A program made the position numbers and the translations under genes. Source: Subdoligranulum sp. CAG:314 (lineage in GTDB: Bacteria; Bacillota; Clostridia; Christensenellales; CAG-314). Taken from it: a stretch of 64,000 nt of DNA. Each line of letters starts with the position of its first letter. Positions within the stretch are counted from its first letter, which is position 1. Shown here one piece after another: positions 53,000 through 61,408 of this stretch. The notes below the pieces were generated by a model, which did no database searches, was not told the DNA's origin, and worked only from the letters and a program-made list of their open reading frames with translations. The stretch covers positions 245,932-309,931 of the forward strand of contig FR900999.1 in assembly GCA_000437915.1 (NCBI GenBank). Direction: 5' to 3'.

Positions 53000-53851
53000 A
53001 TGAAAAAGGCACTGATTACTGTTATCGCGTTCTTACTCCTGTTTTCGTTCTGCGCCTGCTCTGCGGGGGAATTTATTTCCGCCTCCAAGCTGGAAAAAAT
53101 CAAAGAGAAATCCGGTATAGACGCAAATCCCGTCGCCACGCTGACGCTGCGCTACACCGATATAAACGAGGAATCGAGTGGCGAGGTTTATACGGTCGTT
53201 ATCGAATACGAGCTTCTTATCGACAAAGCGCCCATTACCGTCATAAATTTCATGAATCTCATTCAGCAGGGATTTTACGACAACACGGTGGTGGATTATA
53301 TAGGCGAAAGATACCTTATCGCCGGCAGATATTCGGAGGAGGACGACAAGTTTATAACCAAAGAATCCGGTTACACGATTAAGGGCGAGTTTCTTGCCAA
53401 CGGCTTCAAGGTTGACGAAAGCAAAAAGGACGGGGACAACGCGCAGCCTATGCTGGGCAGTCTGATTATGTTCCACAATGCGCAGACTTCCACGAAAAAT
53501 TATTTCGACACCGCAAGCAGCGCGTTTTTCATGGCTTTTACCAACGAGTTTTCAACGGCGACGGCGGTACCCATGTCCAAGGACAATTACGCTGTTTTCG
53601 CATACGTCAAGAGCAGCCGCATGATGGTTTCCGAAAACGGAGGTTTCTATCCCGCAGGCGGGACAGGCAGCTCCAATTCGACGGGTTTGGCTTCCAAATT
53701 CGTTGACGATATGAGAAATTACGAAACGGATACGCAGGAAACGGACGGCTCCGACTTGCAGAACGCTCCGGAGGAAACGATTACCATCGTTTCGATAACG
53801 CTGGACAAGGAATACAAAAATCTTCCCACAAGCTACCGTAAAAAGGCTTGA
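53000..53851 (+). CDS. Cyclophilin-like lipoprotein (peptidyl-prolyl isomerase fold, divergent)
   Basis: A 283-residue exported protein. The N-terminus is a lipoprotein-type signal (hydrophobic 6-18 with cysteines in FSFCACSAG). The body has the cyclophilin core KAPITVINFMNLIQQGFYDNT, but the active-site FHR motif is not visible (VVDYIGERYLIAG at that place), so isomerase activity is doubtful. It may act as an extracytoplasmic folding factor. ATG 53000 follows GAGGT. The C-terminal 50 residues are acidic and unstructured. Confidence 0.7.
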   Translation: MKKALITVIAFLLLFSFCACSAGEFISASKLEKIKEKSGIDANPVATLTLRYTDINEESSGEVYTVVIEYELLIDKAPITVINFMNLIQQGFYDNTVVDYIGERYLIAGRYSEEDDKFITKESGYTIKGEFLANGFKVDESKKDGDNAQPMLGSLIMFHNAQTSTKNYFDTASSAFFMAFTNEFSTATAVPMSKDNYAVFAYVKSSRMMVSENGGFYPAGGTGSSNSTGLASKFVDDMRNYETDTQETDGSDLQNAPEETITIVSITLDKEYKNLPTSYRKKA

Positions 53852-53872
53852 ATCGCAGAAATGAAAAATGTT

Positions 53873-53900
53873 AAGCCCGCCCGCAAGAGCGGGCTTTTTC
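53873..53900 (+). terminator. Hairpin between the cyclophilin-like gene and the DUF512 gene
   Basis: AGCCCGC pairs with GCGGGCT and is followed by TTTTTC; the DUF512 ribosome site begins directly after it. Confidence 0.75.
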
Positions 53901-53912
53901 AAAGGTAACGAA

Positions 53913-55205
53913 ATGCTTAAAATCAAAAGCGTAGACAAACGCTCGGCGGGCAAACGTCTCGGGGCAAAGAAAGGGTGGTCGCTGGCGGCTTTCGACGGTC
54001 GGGAGGTCGTCGATATACTCGATTACGAATATTACGACAGTCAGGAAAGCTTTTCCGTCGATTTTGAAACGCCTGAGGGCAGGAAACGCTTTGAAGTCGA
54101 CAAGAGCGCGGACGAAAGTATGGGTTTTGAATTTGAAGAGGATTGCTATCTTTCCAAGCCACGTCCGTGCAGAAACAACTGCATTTTTTGCTTTGTCGCT
54201 CAGCTGCCCAAGGGGATGAGGCGGACGCTTTACGTCAAGGACGACGATTGGCGTCTTTCCTTTGTGTCGGGCACTTACGTGACGCTTACCAATCTTGCGG
54301 AGGGCGAGCTTGAAAGAATCAAGGAAAAAAAATTCAGCCCGATTTATGTTTCCGTTCATGCTACCGACGACGATGTCAGACGTGTGATGCTCGGCAATCC
54401 GTCCGCTCCGTCTATAATGCCGATGCTCGAAACATTGGCGGAAGGCGGTATAGTCATGCACACTCAAATCGTGGTTTGCGCGGGCTACAACGACGGCGAG
54501 GTTTTAAAACGCACTTTAAAAGAGCTGTATTCTCTTTATCCCATGGTCGCAAGCGTGGCGATTGTTCCTGTGGGGCTTACCTCGCACAGACAAACCCTGA
54601 CGCCGCTTTCGCCGCTTTCTCCGACGGAAGCGGGAGCGGTGATTGACATATCGGAAGGGTTCAATTCCGAGGTTTCCCGTTGCTTCGCTCTGTGCTCCGA
54701 CGAAATGTATCTGAGAGCGGAGAGGGCTCTTCCTCCTTACGAATTTTACGGCGATTTCGACCAAATAGAAAACGGCGTGGGATTGATGGCAAAATTCCGC
54801 CGCGAATTCGAGGAGGGATTGGAGCTTGCTTCAAAAGTTCGGAAGGGGAGCTTTACCGTTGTCAGCGGCGTGGATGCCGCGCCGTTCATGAGTCGGCTAA
54901 TCGACAGCGCGGCGGCCAAATTTCCTTCTCTTGACGCCGAGGTGGTGGCGCTCAAAAACAGATTTTTCGGAGAAACCGTCACCGTATCGGGACTTCTTAC
55001 GGGAGGAGACATTGCCGACGCTCTCGAAAACCGCGACAATAAAAAAACTGTGCTTTTGCCGCGTACCTCGCTGAAAGAGTTTGAAAGCGTTTTTCTGGAC
55101 GGTATGACCGTAAAAGAGCTGAAAAAAAGACTTAACCGCAAAATCAGAACAGCAGGCGACGGTTACGAGCTTGCAAAAATTTTGTTTGACGGAGATTTTC
55201 AATGA
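53913..55205 (+). CDS. DUF512 Fe-S protein with PDZ-like N-terminus
   Basis: A 430-residue protein. The N-terminal 60 residues resemble a PDZ-like domain (KSVDKRSAGKRLG). A cysteine cluster CRNNCIFCF at about 71-79 (C-x3-C-x2-C, radical-SAM-like spacing) follows, then a TIM-barrel-like core and the C-terminal DUF512 domain. The family is widespread in Clostridia next to der; its reaction is unknown. ATG 53913 follows AAAGGT. It overlaps der by four bases. Confidence 0.85.
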   Translation: MLKIKSVDKRSAGKRLGAKKGWSLAAFDGREVVDILDYEYYDSQESFSVDFETPEGRKRFEVDKSADESMGFEFEEDCYLSKPRPCRNNCIFCFVAQLPKGMRRTLYVKDDDWRLSFVSGTYVTLTNLAEGELERIKEKKFSPIYVSVHATDDDVRRVMLGNPSAPSIMPMLETLAEGGIVMHTQIVVCAGYNDGEVLKRTLKELYSLYPMVASVAIVPVGLTSHRQTLTPLSPLSPTEAGAVIDISEGFNSEVSRCFALCSDEMYLRAERALPPYEFYGDFDQIENGVGLMAKFRREFEEGLELASKVRKGSFTVVSGVDAAPFMSRLIDSAAAKFPSLDAEVVALKNRFFGETVTVSGLLTGGDIADALENRDNKKTVLLPRTSLKEFESVFLDGMTVKELKKRLNRKIRTAGDGYELAKILFDGDFQ

Positions 55206-56524
55206 ATACCAAACCGCTTATTGCCATTGTCGGAAAGCCCAATGTAGGCAAATCCACCTTTTTCAATAAAATAGTCGGTGAAAGAATTTCCATAGTATCC
55301 AATGTGCCCGGCGTAACAAGAGACAGAATTTACGCCGACGCCGAGTGGCTTGACCGTCGGTTTACGCTGATTGATACGGGAGGGATTCAGCTAAAAAGCG
55401 AAGACCTCATGCATAAGCATATAAAAAAGCAGGCGGAGCTGGCAATGGACATTGCCGACGTCATTTTGTTTTTCGTGGACGGCAAAACGGGGCTTACCTC
55501 CGAGGACAGGGAGGTTGCGTCCTTGCTGCACAAAACAGGCAAGCCCGTTTTTCTCGCGGTCAACAAGGTTGACAACTTTTTGTCTTTTGATATAAGCGAG
55601 TTTTATTCTTTGGGATTTGACGCATATCCTATATCGGCAGAGCACAAGCAGGGCATAGGCGACCTTTTGGACGCCGTAATAGAGCGCTTTCCCGCCGCGT
55701 CGGAGGACGGGGAGGAAGAGGATACAATAAAAATAGCCGTTGTGGGAAAGCCCAACGCGGGCAAATCGTCGCTTGTCAACAAAATTTTGGGCTATGAGCG
55801 CACAATTGTTTCGGACGTTGCGGGTACCACGCGCGACGCCGTAGACACTCCGTTTGAGCTTGACGGAAAAAAATATGTGATTATCGACACGGCAGGTATG
55901 CGCCGCAAGCGCAGCATAGAGGAGGATTCGGTAGAGGCGTACGGCATAATGCGTTCTCTCGCCGCGGTCAGACGCGCCGACGTTGTGTTGGTCGTTTTCG
56001 ACGCTGCGGAAGATTTGTCCGAACAGGACGTCAAAATTGCGGGATACGCGCACGAGCAGGGCAAGCCTGCGGTAATCGTGGTAAACAAATGGGACCTAAT
56101 CGAAAAGGATACCTTCACTGTCGAAAAATACAAAAAGAAATTGCAGACCGATTTGGCGTTTATGGATTATTTTAAATATCTCACCGTCTCCGCTCTTACC
56201 GGTCAACGTATCAACAAATTGATTGATATGATAAATTACGTATACGAAAAATCACGCTTCCGTGCAACTACGGGACTGCTAAACGAGGTTATAGGCGACG
56301 CCGTTGCGGCGGTCGAGCCTCCCTCCAAGCACGGCAGACGTCTGAAAATCAAGTATGTAACTCAGCCGTTGACGGCGCCGCCCACGTTTGTGATTTTCGT
56401 AAACGACGAAACGCTTATGCATTTTTCTTACAGGCGTTATCTTGAAAACAGCTTGCGGCGCGCGTTTTCGCTGGACGGGACTCCATTGAAGCTCGTCGTC
56501 AGGAGCGGCGGCTCGGAGGAATAA
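55202..56524 (+). CDS. der: Ribosome biogenesis GTPase Der (EngA)
   Basis: Two tandem GTPase domains with P-loops GKPNVGKST (11-19) and GKPNAGKSS, DTGG and DTAG G3 motifs, NKVD and NKWD G4 motifs, and a C-terminal KH-like domain. Needed for 50S subunit assembly. The 440-residue length is usual. ATGA overlap with DUF512; plsY begins two bases after its stop. Confidence 0.96.
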   Translation: MNTKPLIAIVGKPNVGKSTFFNKIVGERISIVSNVPGVTRDRIYADAEWLDRRFTLIDTGGIQLKSEDLMHKHIKKQAELAMDIADVILFFVDGKTGLTSEDREVASLLHKTGKPVFLAVNKVDNFLSFDISEFYSLGFDAYPISAEHKQGIGDLLDAVIERFPAASEDGEEEDTIKIAVVGKPNAGKSSLVNKILGYERTIVSDVAGTTRDAVDTPFELDGKKYVIIDTAGMRRKRSIEEDSVEAYGIMRSLAAVRRADVVLVVFDAAEDLSEQDVKIAGYAHEQGKPAVIVVNKWDLIEKDTFTVEKYKKKLQTDLAFMDYFKYLTVSALTGQRINKLIDMINYVYEKSRFRATTGLLNEVIGDAVAAVEPPSKHGRRLKIKYVTQPLTAPPTFVIFVNDETLMHFSYRRYLENSLRRAFSLDGTPLKLVVRSGGSEE

Positions 56525-56525
56525 A

Positions 56526-57293
56526 ATGTTGAAGGATTATATTTGGCAGCTTGTGCTCACAGGCGTAGTTTCATATCTTATAGGTTGCGTAAACGCTGCC
56601 ATTTTGCTTTCAAAAAAGTTCAAAAAAACCGATATAAGGACTGTGGGAAGCAAAAATCCCGGAACAACCAATATGTACCGAGTTTTCGGTTTTAAAATGG
56701 GCGTCGTCACTCTGATTTTCGACGCTCTCAAAGGGGCTGTCCCCACGTTGGCGGCGTTTTTTATTTTCAAAGCCATATCCCAAGGCAATGTGGAGGTTTA
56801 CGCATTTGCAAGCTATCTTGCGGCTCTGTGCGCTACTTTGGGGCATATCTTTCCCGTTTTCACCAAATTCAGGGGAGGAAAGGGATTTGCAACAAGCATA
56901 GGCGTTTTGCTTGCCTTGCAGCCCATTCCCACGCTTTGTATTTGCGTGGTCGGAATCGTGCTGCTTTTAATCACCGACAAGATGTCCATTTTCGCGCTGT
57001 TCTACATTACCGCGGAGCTTATTTTCCATATAGTGGGCTGTTTTGTGGAAATTCATATGTGGGGTGCGATGAACAACGTCACGTATCCCATACTTATAAC
57101 GGTGATTCTGCTGTGGATTATGATTGTATATGCGCATCGGGGCAATATCGAGAGGCTGATAAAGGGAGAGGAAAACAATATGGGACTCAAAAAAGCTCTT
57201 TTCAAAAAGAAATGCGCTACAAAGGAAGACGTCTCCCGAGCCGATGAAGCCGTTGAGTCGGACAGTCACCAAACGGACGAAAAAACGGAATAA
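56526..57293 (+). CDS. plsY: Glycerol-3-phosphate acyltransferase PlsY
   Basis: Membrane enzyme that transfers acyl from acyl-phosphate to glycerol-3-phosphate, first step of phospholipid synthesis. It has the three PlsY motifs: GSKNPGTTN, ALKGAVP and GHIFPVFTKFRGGKGFAT. The 255-residue length exceeds the usual 200; the extra 45 residues are a charged soluble tail. der-plsY-spoIVA order is common in clostridia. Confidence 0.93.
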   Translation: MLKDYIWQLVLTGVVSYLIGCVNAAILLSKKFKKTDIRTVGSKNPGTTNMYRVFGFKMGVVTLIFDALKGAVPTLAAFFIFKAISQGNVEVYAFASYLAALCATLGHIFPVFTKFRGGKGFATSIGVLLALQPIPTLCICVVGIVLLLITDKMSIFALFYITAELIFHIVGCFVEIHMWGAMNNVTYPILITVILLWIMIVYAHRGNIERLIKGEENNMGLKKALFKKKCATKEDVSRADEAVESDSHQTDEKTE

Positions 57294-57298
57294 TTTGC

Positions 57299-57324
57299 GC
57301 CGCCTGTAACGGGCGGCTTTTTTT
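57299..57324 (+). terminator. Terminator of the DUF512-der-plsY unit
   Basis: GCCGCC pairs with GGCGGC, followed by seven T. Confidence 0.8.
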
Positions 57325-57400
57325 GTGTCTTATTGTTCTTAAACCGAAAGCGGCGACATATTATTTTGTAGGATATCAGTTAGCGGAGGTTTGAATATCA

Positions 57401-58867
57401 ATGGAGCAATTCGACATTTACAGCGATATCGCAGCCCGCACCAACGGCGACATTTATATCGGCGTGGTGGGTCCGGTTCGCACGGGGAAATCCACCTTCG
57501 TGACCAAAGTCATGGAAAGTCTGGTTTTGCCCAATATCAAAAACAAGAACGCCCGTCAGCGCGCTACCGACGAGCTGCCTCAGGCAGGCGACGGCAAAAC
57601 GGTTATGACCACTCAACCCAAATTCGTACCTAACGAAGCCGTAAAAATAAAACTCAACGGCGCTATGAATGTCAACGTCCGTCTCATCGACTGCGTGGGA
57701 TACCCCGTAGAGGGGGCGGAAGGGTTTTCCGAGCAGGATAAAATGAGAATGGTAAAAACGCCGTGGTCGGAAGAAGATATGCCTTTTGAACAGGCGGCGG
57801 AGCTGGGCACTCAGAAGGTAATCGCCGAGCACTCCACGATAGCCGTAGTGGTGACTAACGACGGTACGATTACGGATATACCCCGCAGCAAATACGTAAG
57901 TGCCGAGGAAAGGGTTGTCAAAGAGCTGCGCAAAACGGATAAGCCGTTTATTGTGGTTTTAAACAGCAAAAATCCGTCCGACCCGGATTGCAGAAGCCTT
58001 GCCGACGCTTTGGAGGAAAAATACGGAGTGAGAGTTTTGCCCATGGACGTAAAAAATATGTCGGCGGGCGAAGTGGAAGAGGTTCTGAAAAAAATACTCG
58101 AGGAATTTCCGATAAGAAAGCTCGTGATGAATATTCCCAAATGGATGCAGACGCTCAAAATGGGCAACTGGCTTATCTCGTCGATTATCGAAAAAATCAA
58201 AAGCAACAGCAAAGAAATGAACAAAATGAAGGATTACGGCAGATTGCTGGAAGGCTTTACAGAGGACGAAAACCTGTTTATGCCCGAGGTCGACAATATG
58301 AAGATGGGCGAGGGAGTTGTGACATACAAGGTTGAAGCAAAGCCGCAGCTCTTTTACAAGGTGCTTAGCGATTTTGCAGGTTCGGATATCGGCGACGAAT
58401 TTTCTCTGATGAAATTCGTTTCGGAGTGTTCTTACGCCAAGCAGCAATACGACCGCATAGAGTCCGCTTTAAAAACGGCGGAGGAGGAAGGCTACGGCGT
58501 GGTCAGCCCGTCGCTCGACTCGATGACTCTTGAGGACCCCGAAATAGTGAAACAAGGCTCGAAGTACGGAGTAAGGCTCAGAGCCACCGCGCCGAGCCTG
58601 CATATAATGAAGGTGGACGTCAAAACCGAGGTGAATCCTATGATGGGCACGGAGCAGCAGAGTCAATATCTGTTGTCCGAGTTCCAAAACAATCCGCAAA
58701 GCATATGGGAAACCAATATGTTCGGAAAAAGTATGTCGGAGCTTGCGAAAGAAACCTTGTCCGACAAGCTCGGCACCATGCCGAAAGAGGCTCAGGCAAA
58801 AATAAGAAAGACAGTGGGCAGAATTGTCAATGAAAACAAGGGCGGTCTGATATGTATACTGCTCTAA
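57401..58867 (+). CDS. spoIVA: Stage IV sporulation protein A
   Basis: ATPase that polymerises on the forespore surface as the base of the spore coat, made in the mother cell. The 488-residue product is the usual length, with Walker A GPVRTGKST at 24-32, IDCVGYPVEGAEG, and a C-terminal domain ending NENKGGLICILL. GGAGGT lies ten bases before ATG 57401. This gene and sigG make spore formation near certain. Confidence 0.97.
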   Translation: MEQFDIYSDIAARTNGDIYIGVVGPVRTGKSTFVTKVMESLVLPNIKNKNARQRATDELPQAGDGKTVMTTQPKFVPNEAVKIKLNGAMNVNVRLIDCVGYPVEGAEGFSEQDKMRMVKTPWSEEDMPFEQAAELGTQKVIAEHSTIAVVVTNDGTITDIPRSKYVSAEERVVKELRKTDKPFIVVLNSKNPSDPDCRSLADALEEKYGVRVLPMDVKNMSAGEVEEVLKKILEEFPIRKLVMNIPKWMQTLKMGNWLISSIIEKIKSNSKEMNKMKDYGRLLEGFTEDENLFMPEVDNMKMGEGVVTYKVEAKPQLFYKVLSDFAGSDIGDEFSLMKFVSECSYAKQQYDRIESALKTAEEEGYGVVSPSLDSMTLEDPEIVKQGSKYGVRLRATAPSLHIMKVDVKTEVNPMMGTEQQSQYLLSEFQNNPQSIWETNMFGKSMSELAKETLSDKLGTMPKEAQAKIRKTVGRIVNENKGGLICILL

Positions 58868-58907
58868 AAATCCTCCGGTATTGATTTTCTGCTTCCCATA
58901 CTGAAAT

Positions 58908-58936
58908 AAATTCCCCCGACATTTGTCGGGGGAATT
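58908..58936. terminator. Bidirectional terminator after spoIVA
   Basis: AATTCCCCCGACA pairs with TGTCGGGGGAATT between convergent genes; T-runs are short. Confidence 0.65.
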
Positions 58937-58945
58937 TGACTTAAA

Positions 58946-60283
58946 TTATTTTTCTGTCTCGTTGCTGTCCGAGAGTTCGGCTGTGTCGGCTTGCGCCGTT
59001 GCCGCAGTTGAGGTTTCCGGAGTTACGACGGCAGTGCAGGCAGTCTGCGAGCTTTTTGCCTTTTTCGCTCTTTTGGGAGTTTTCTCGATTTCTCCCGATT
59101 TGACAAGGGCTATTTTCGTAATCAACGGTCCCACCAATTCGTAAACGAGAGTTGCGCAAAGCACTATGGTGACAATCTGAGAGGATTGAGCGGCAAATTC
59201 GGGGGTGTTGGCGACAACCTGAGCCATGCCTATTGCGACGCCCGCCTGCGGCAGCAGCGTCAGTCCCAAATAATTGCGCACGTTTTTGTCCGCCTTGACC
59301 ATTGCCGCGCCCGTAAAGGCTCCGAGATATTTGCCCATAGACCTGAAAACGATGTAGGCTACGCCGGCTATTCCTATCAAAGGAATAACTTTCAGGTCAA
59401 GCTCCGCGCCCGAAATGACGAAAAACAGCATATAAAGGGGCGGCGTCCAATTTTCGGTACCGTCAAGGATTTGCAGGCTGTCTTTTCTCATGTTGGCAAA
59501 GACGGCTCCCGTCATCATGCAGGTCAAAAGGGAGGACAAGGACAGTCCCATAGGCCAATTCATTTCCGACAGCCCTACGCCCGCAAGAACGGCGACTATC
59601 ATCAGGCACAGTCTGTTTGCGCGCGACCTGAAAAACCTCATGCAAAGCGCAAGCAGCGCTCCCAAAGCCGCTCCGACAACGAGGGACAAAGCTATTTCGA
59701 GAAGGGGAGTGACCACGGTGCTCATAAAGGTCAATTGCTCGCCTACGGCAAAAACCTTTGCCAACGCGACGCATATTGAAAATACCATAAGTCCGATTGC
59801 GTCGTCCAACGCAACGACGGGCAGAAGCGTGTCGGTGACGATGCCGCGCGCTCTGTATTGCTTTACTACCATGAGCGTTGCGGCGGGAGCCGTTGCGGTG
59901 GCAATTGCCCCGAGCAGAAGAATCATGGGAGTGTCAATCTGGTCGGGAAAGGCGAATTTCAGCGCAAACAGTCCAAGCATGACGAATGCGACCGCAAACA
60001 ACGCCTGGCAGAAGGTTATTGTGACAATGCTTTTTCCGAGCTTTTTCAAATGTTCGAGCTTGAATTCTCCGCCTATGGAAAACGCGATAAAGCCGAGCGC
60101 GACGGTGCTGATTATTTTTATGTATCCCAAATTGGTTTGGTTTACGAGATTAAGACAGCAGGGACCTACGATAAGCCCCGCGATAAGGTAACCCGTGACG
60201 TTGGGAAGCTTCAACAGCTTTACGACGCGCGACAACACAAGACCGCCCGCCATGGCGAGCGCAATACTTAAAAGCACGTGCAT
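58946..60283 (-). CDS. CPA2-family cation/proton antiporter
   Basis: A 445-residue protein with about 12 helices (GYLIAGLIVGP and LLGAIATATAPAATLMVV match the CPA2 core with the ion-site region). It exchanges Na+ or K+ for protons. No cytoplasmic TrkA-N domain follows; instead the end is a 60-residue hydrophilic Ala/Thr/Glu tail. Its ATG lies one base after the stop of the small PII-like gene, so both are produced together. Confidence 0.85.
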   Translation of the reverse strand: MHVLLSIALAMAGGLVLSRVVKLLKLPNVTGYLIAGLIVGPCCLNLVNQTNLGYIKIISTVALGFIAFSIGGEFKLEHLKKLGKSIVTITFCQALFAVAFVMLGLFALKFAFPDQIDTPMILLLGAIATATAPAATLMVVKQYRARGIVTDTLLPVVALDDAIGLMVFSICVALAKVFAVGEQLTFMSTVVTPLLEIALSLVVGAALGALLALCMRFFRSRANRLCLMIVAVLAGVGLSEMNWPMGLSLSSLLTCMMTGAVFANMRKDSLQILDGTENWTPPLYMLFFVISGAELDLKVIPLIGIAGVAYIVFRSMGKYLGAFTGAAMVKADKNVRNYLGLTLLPQAGVAIGMAQVVANTPEFAAQSSQIVTIVLCATLVYELVGPLITKIALVKSGEIEKTPKRAKKAKSSQTACTAVVTPETSTAATAQADTAELSDSNETEK

Positions 60284-60284
60284 A

Positions 60285-60617
60285 TCAGTTTATCAATCCC
60301 TCCCAAAAGGTTACGGGCAATGCGAACATTATTCCTTTTCTGCTCAGTTCCTTGGCAACCGAGTGCACGATTTCCTTGATTTCGTCGATTTTTTCATCCC
60401 TAACAAGCATGAGCAGCGTGTGGCTTGCCTCAAAATCTCTCTGCATGATTTTGCTCAGGCTGCCGAACAACGGCGCCGCGTCAACCTTTGATTCGAGCAG
60501 AGCGTGCTTTAAGCTTGTCGAGGGCAGAACTATGCCGTTCAAGCCGTTTTCTTTAAGTGCGGACAACGTTTGAAGAAATTCGTTCATGTCGTCCAAAGTT
60601 ATTACCAACAGTTGCAT
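60285..60617 (-). CDS. Small PII-like protein, candidate regulator of the antiporter
   Basis: A 110-residue soluble protein whose strand-helix-strand repeats (MQLLVITLDD start, LLMLVRDEKIDEIKEIVHSVAK) look like the ferredoxin-like PII/CutA fold. No uridylylation T-loop tyrosine is evident. It precedes the antiporter by one base, matching known PII-like partners of membrane transporters. AAAGGAAG precedes the ATG. Fold and role are inferred. Confidence 0.55.
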   Translation of the reverse strand: MQLLVITLDDMNEFLQTLSALKENGLNGIVLPSTSLKHALLESKVDAAPLFGSLSKIMQRDFEASHTLLMLVRDEKIDEIKEIVHSVAKELSRKGIMFALPVTFWEGLIN

Positions 60618-60648
60618 ATTTGTCTTCCTTTGGGGTAAATCCCAATAT

Positions 60649-60676
60649 ATTATAGTCTTTTAAAATACATTGTCAA
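60649..60676 (-). promoter_or_regulatory. Promoter of the PII-like/antiporter operon
   Basis: On the minus strand perfect TTGACA (60671-60676) and TATAAT (60649-60654), 16-nt spacer. Confidence 0.75.
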
Positions 60677-60739
60677 ACAAAATGTCGTTTTATTCTATTG
60701 CTGTTTTTAAGGAATTGATACGCAAGCTCCGTCAGTCTG

Positions 60740-60769
60740 TTGCGCGCGGGCGGGCGTTTGTGATAAAAT
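60740..60769 (+). promoter_or_regulatory. Promoter of rdgB, leaderless arrangement
   Basis: TTGCGC at 60740-60745, 18-nt spacer, TAAAAT at 60764-60769, seven bases to ATG 60777. Confidence 0.5.
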
Positions 60770-60776
60770 AAAAAGC

Positions 60777-61406
60777 ATGGATATAGTTATTGCTACAAAC
60801 AATCCCAACAAAGTAAGGGAAATAAAAAGGATTTACGAAACCCTTTGCGCAGAAAAGAACGCGCGTTGCCAAGCTCTGAAATTTTTTACCTTAAAGGAAA
60901 AGAATCTGACCTGCGACGTCGAGGAAAACGGCTCGACTTTCAAAGAAAATTCTCTGATAAAAGCAAAGGCAACGGCTTCTCAGACAAATCTGGCGGTTTT
61001 AGCCGACGACAGCGGAATTTGCGTGGACGCGCTAAACGGCGCTCCCGGCGTTTTTTCCAACAGATTCGCGCATGAAAACGACGACGCGGCAAACAGAAAA
61101 AAACTGCTTAAAGCTTTGGAAGAAAAGGGAAAAAAGGCACGGGAAGAAAGAAAAGCGCATTTTGAATGCGCCATGACTCTGATTTCGGGCGGCGAAATTT
61201 TTACCGCCGCAGGCAGGAGCGACGGGCGCATTTCGGAGAGCGAGGACGGCACGCACGGCTTCGGATACGACTGTATATTTTATTCGGAAGAGCTTGGCAA
61301 AAGCTGGGGAGAAGCGTCGGACGACGAAAAAAATTCCGTCAGCCACCGTGCGCGCGCGCTTAAAAATCTGCTTGAAACGGCAGGGCTGTTAAAATATTCC
61401 GTCTGA
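60777..61406 (+). CDS. rdgB: Non-canonical purine NTP pyrophosphatase (RdgB/HAM1)
   Basis: Removes ITP, dITP and XTP from nucleotide pools. The 209-residue product has IATNNPNKVREI at the start, the ADDSGICVDALNGAPGVFS active-site region, and FGYDCIF and SHRARAL near the end. Length is typical. No ribosome site; the -10 box is seven bases upstream. Convergent with ylbJ, two bases between. Confidence 0.93.
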   Translation: MDIVIATNNPNKVREIKRIYETLCAEKNARCQALKFFTLKEKNLTCDVEENGSTFKENSLIKAKATASQTNLAVLADDSGICVDALNGAPGVFSNRFAHENDDAANRKKLLKALEEKGKKAREERKAHFECAMTLISGGEIFTAAGRSDGRISESEDGTHGFGYDCIFYSEELGKSWGEASDDEKNSVSHRARALKNLLETAGLLKYSV

Positions 61407-61408
61407 TT

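Noticed and set aside
53861..53908. A 15-codon open frame across the hairpin at 53873
   Set aside because: It is formed by the terminator stem sequence and lacks a ribosome site.
57350..57400. Sigma-E-type promoter before spoIVA
   Set aside because: An ATATT-like -35 is present but no convincing -10 at the right distance, so it was not listed.
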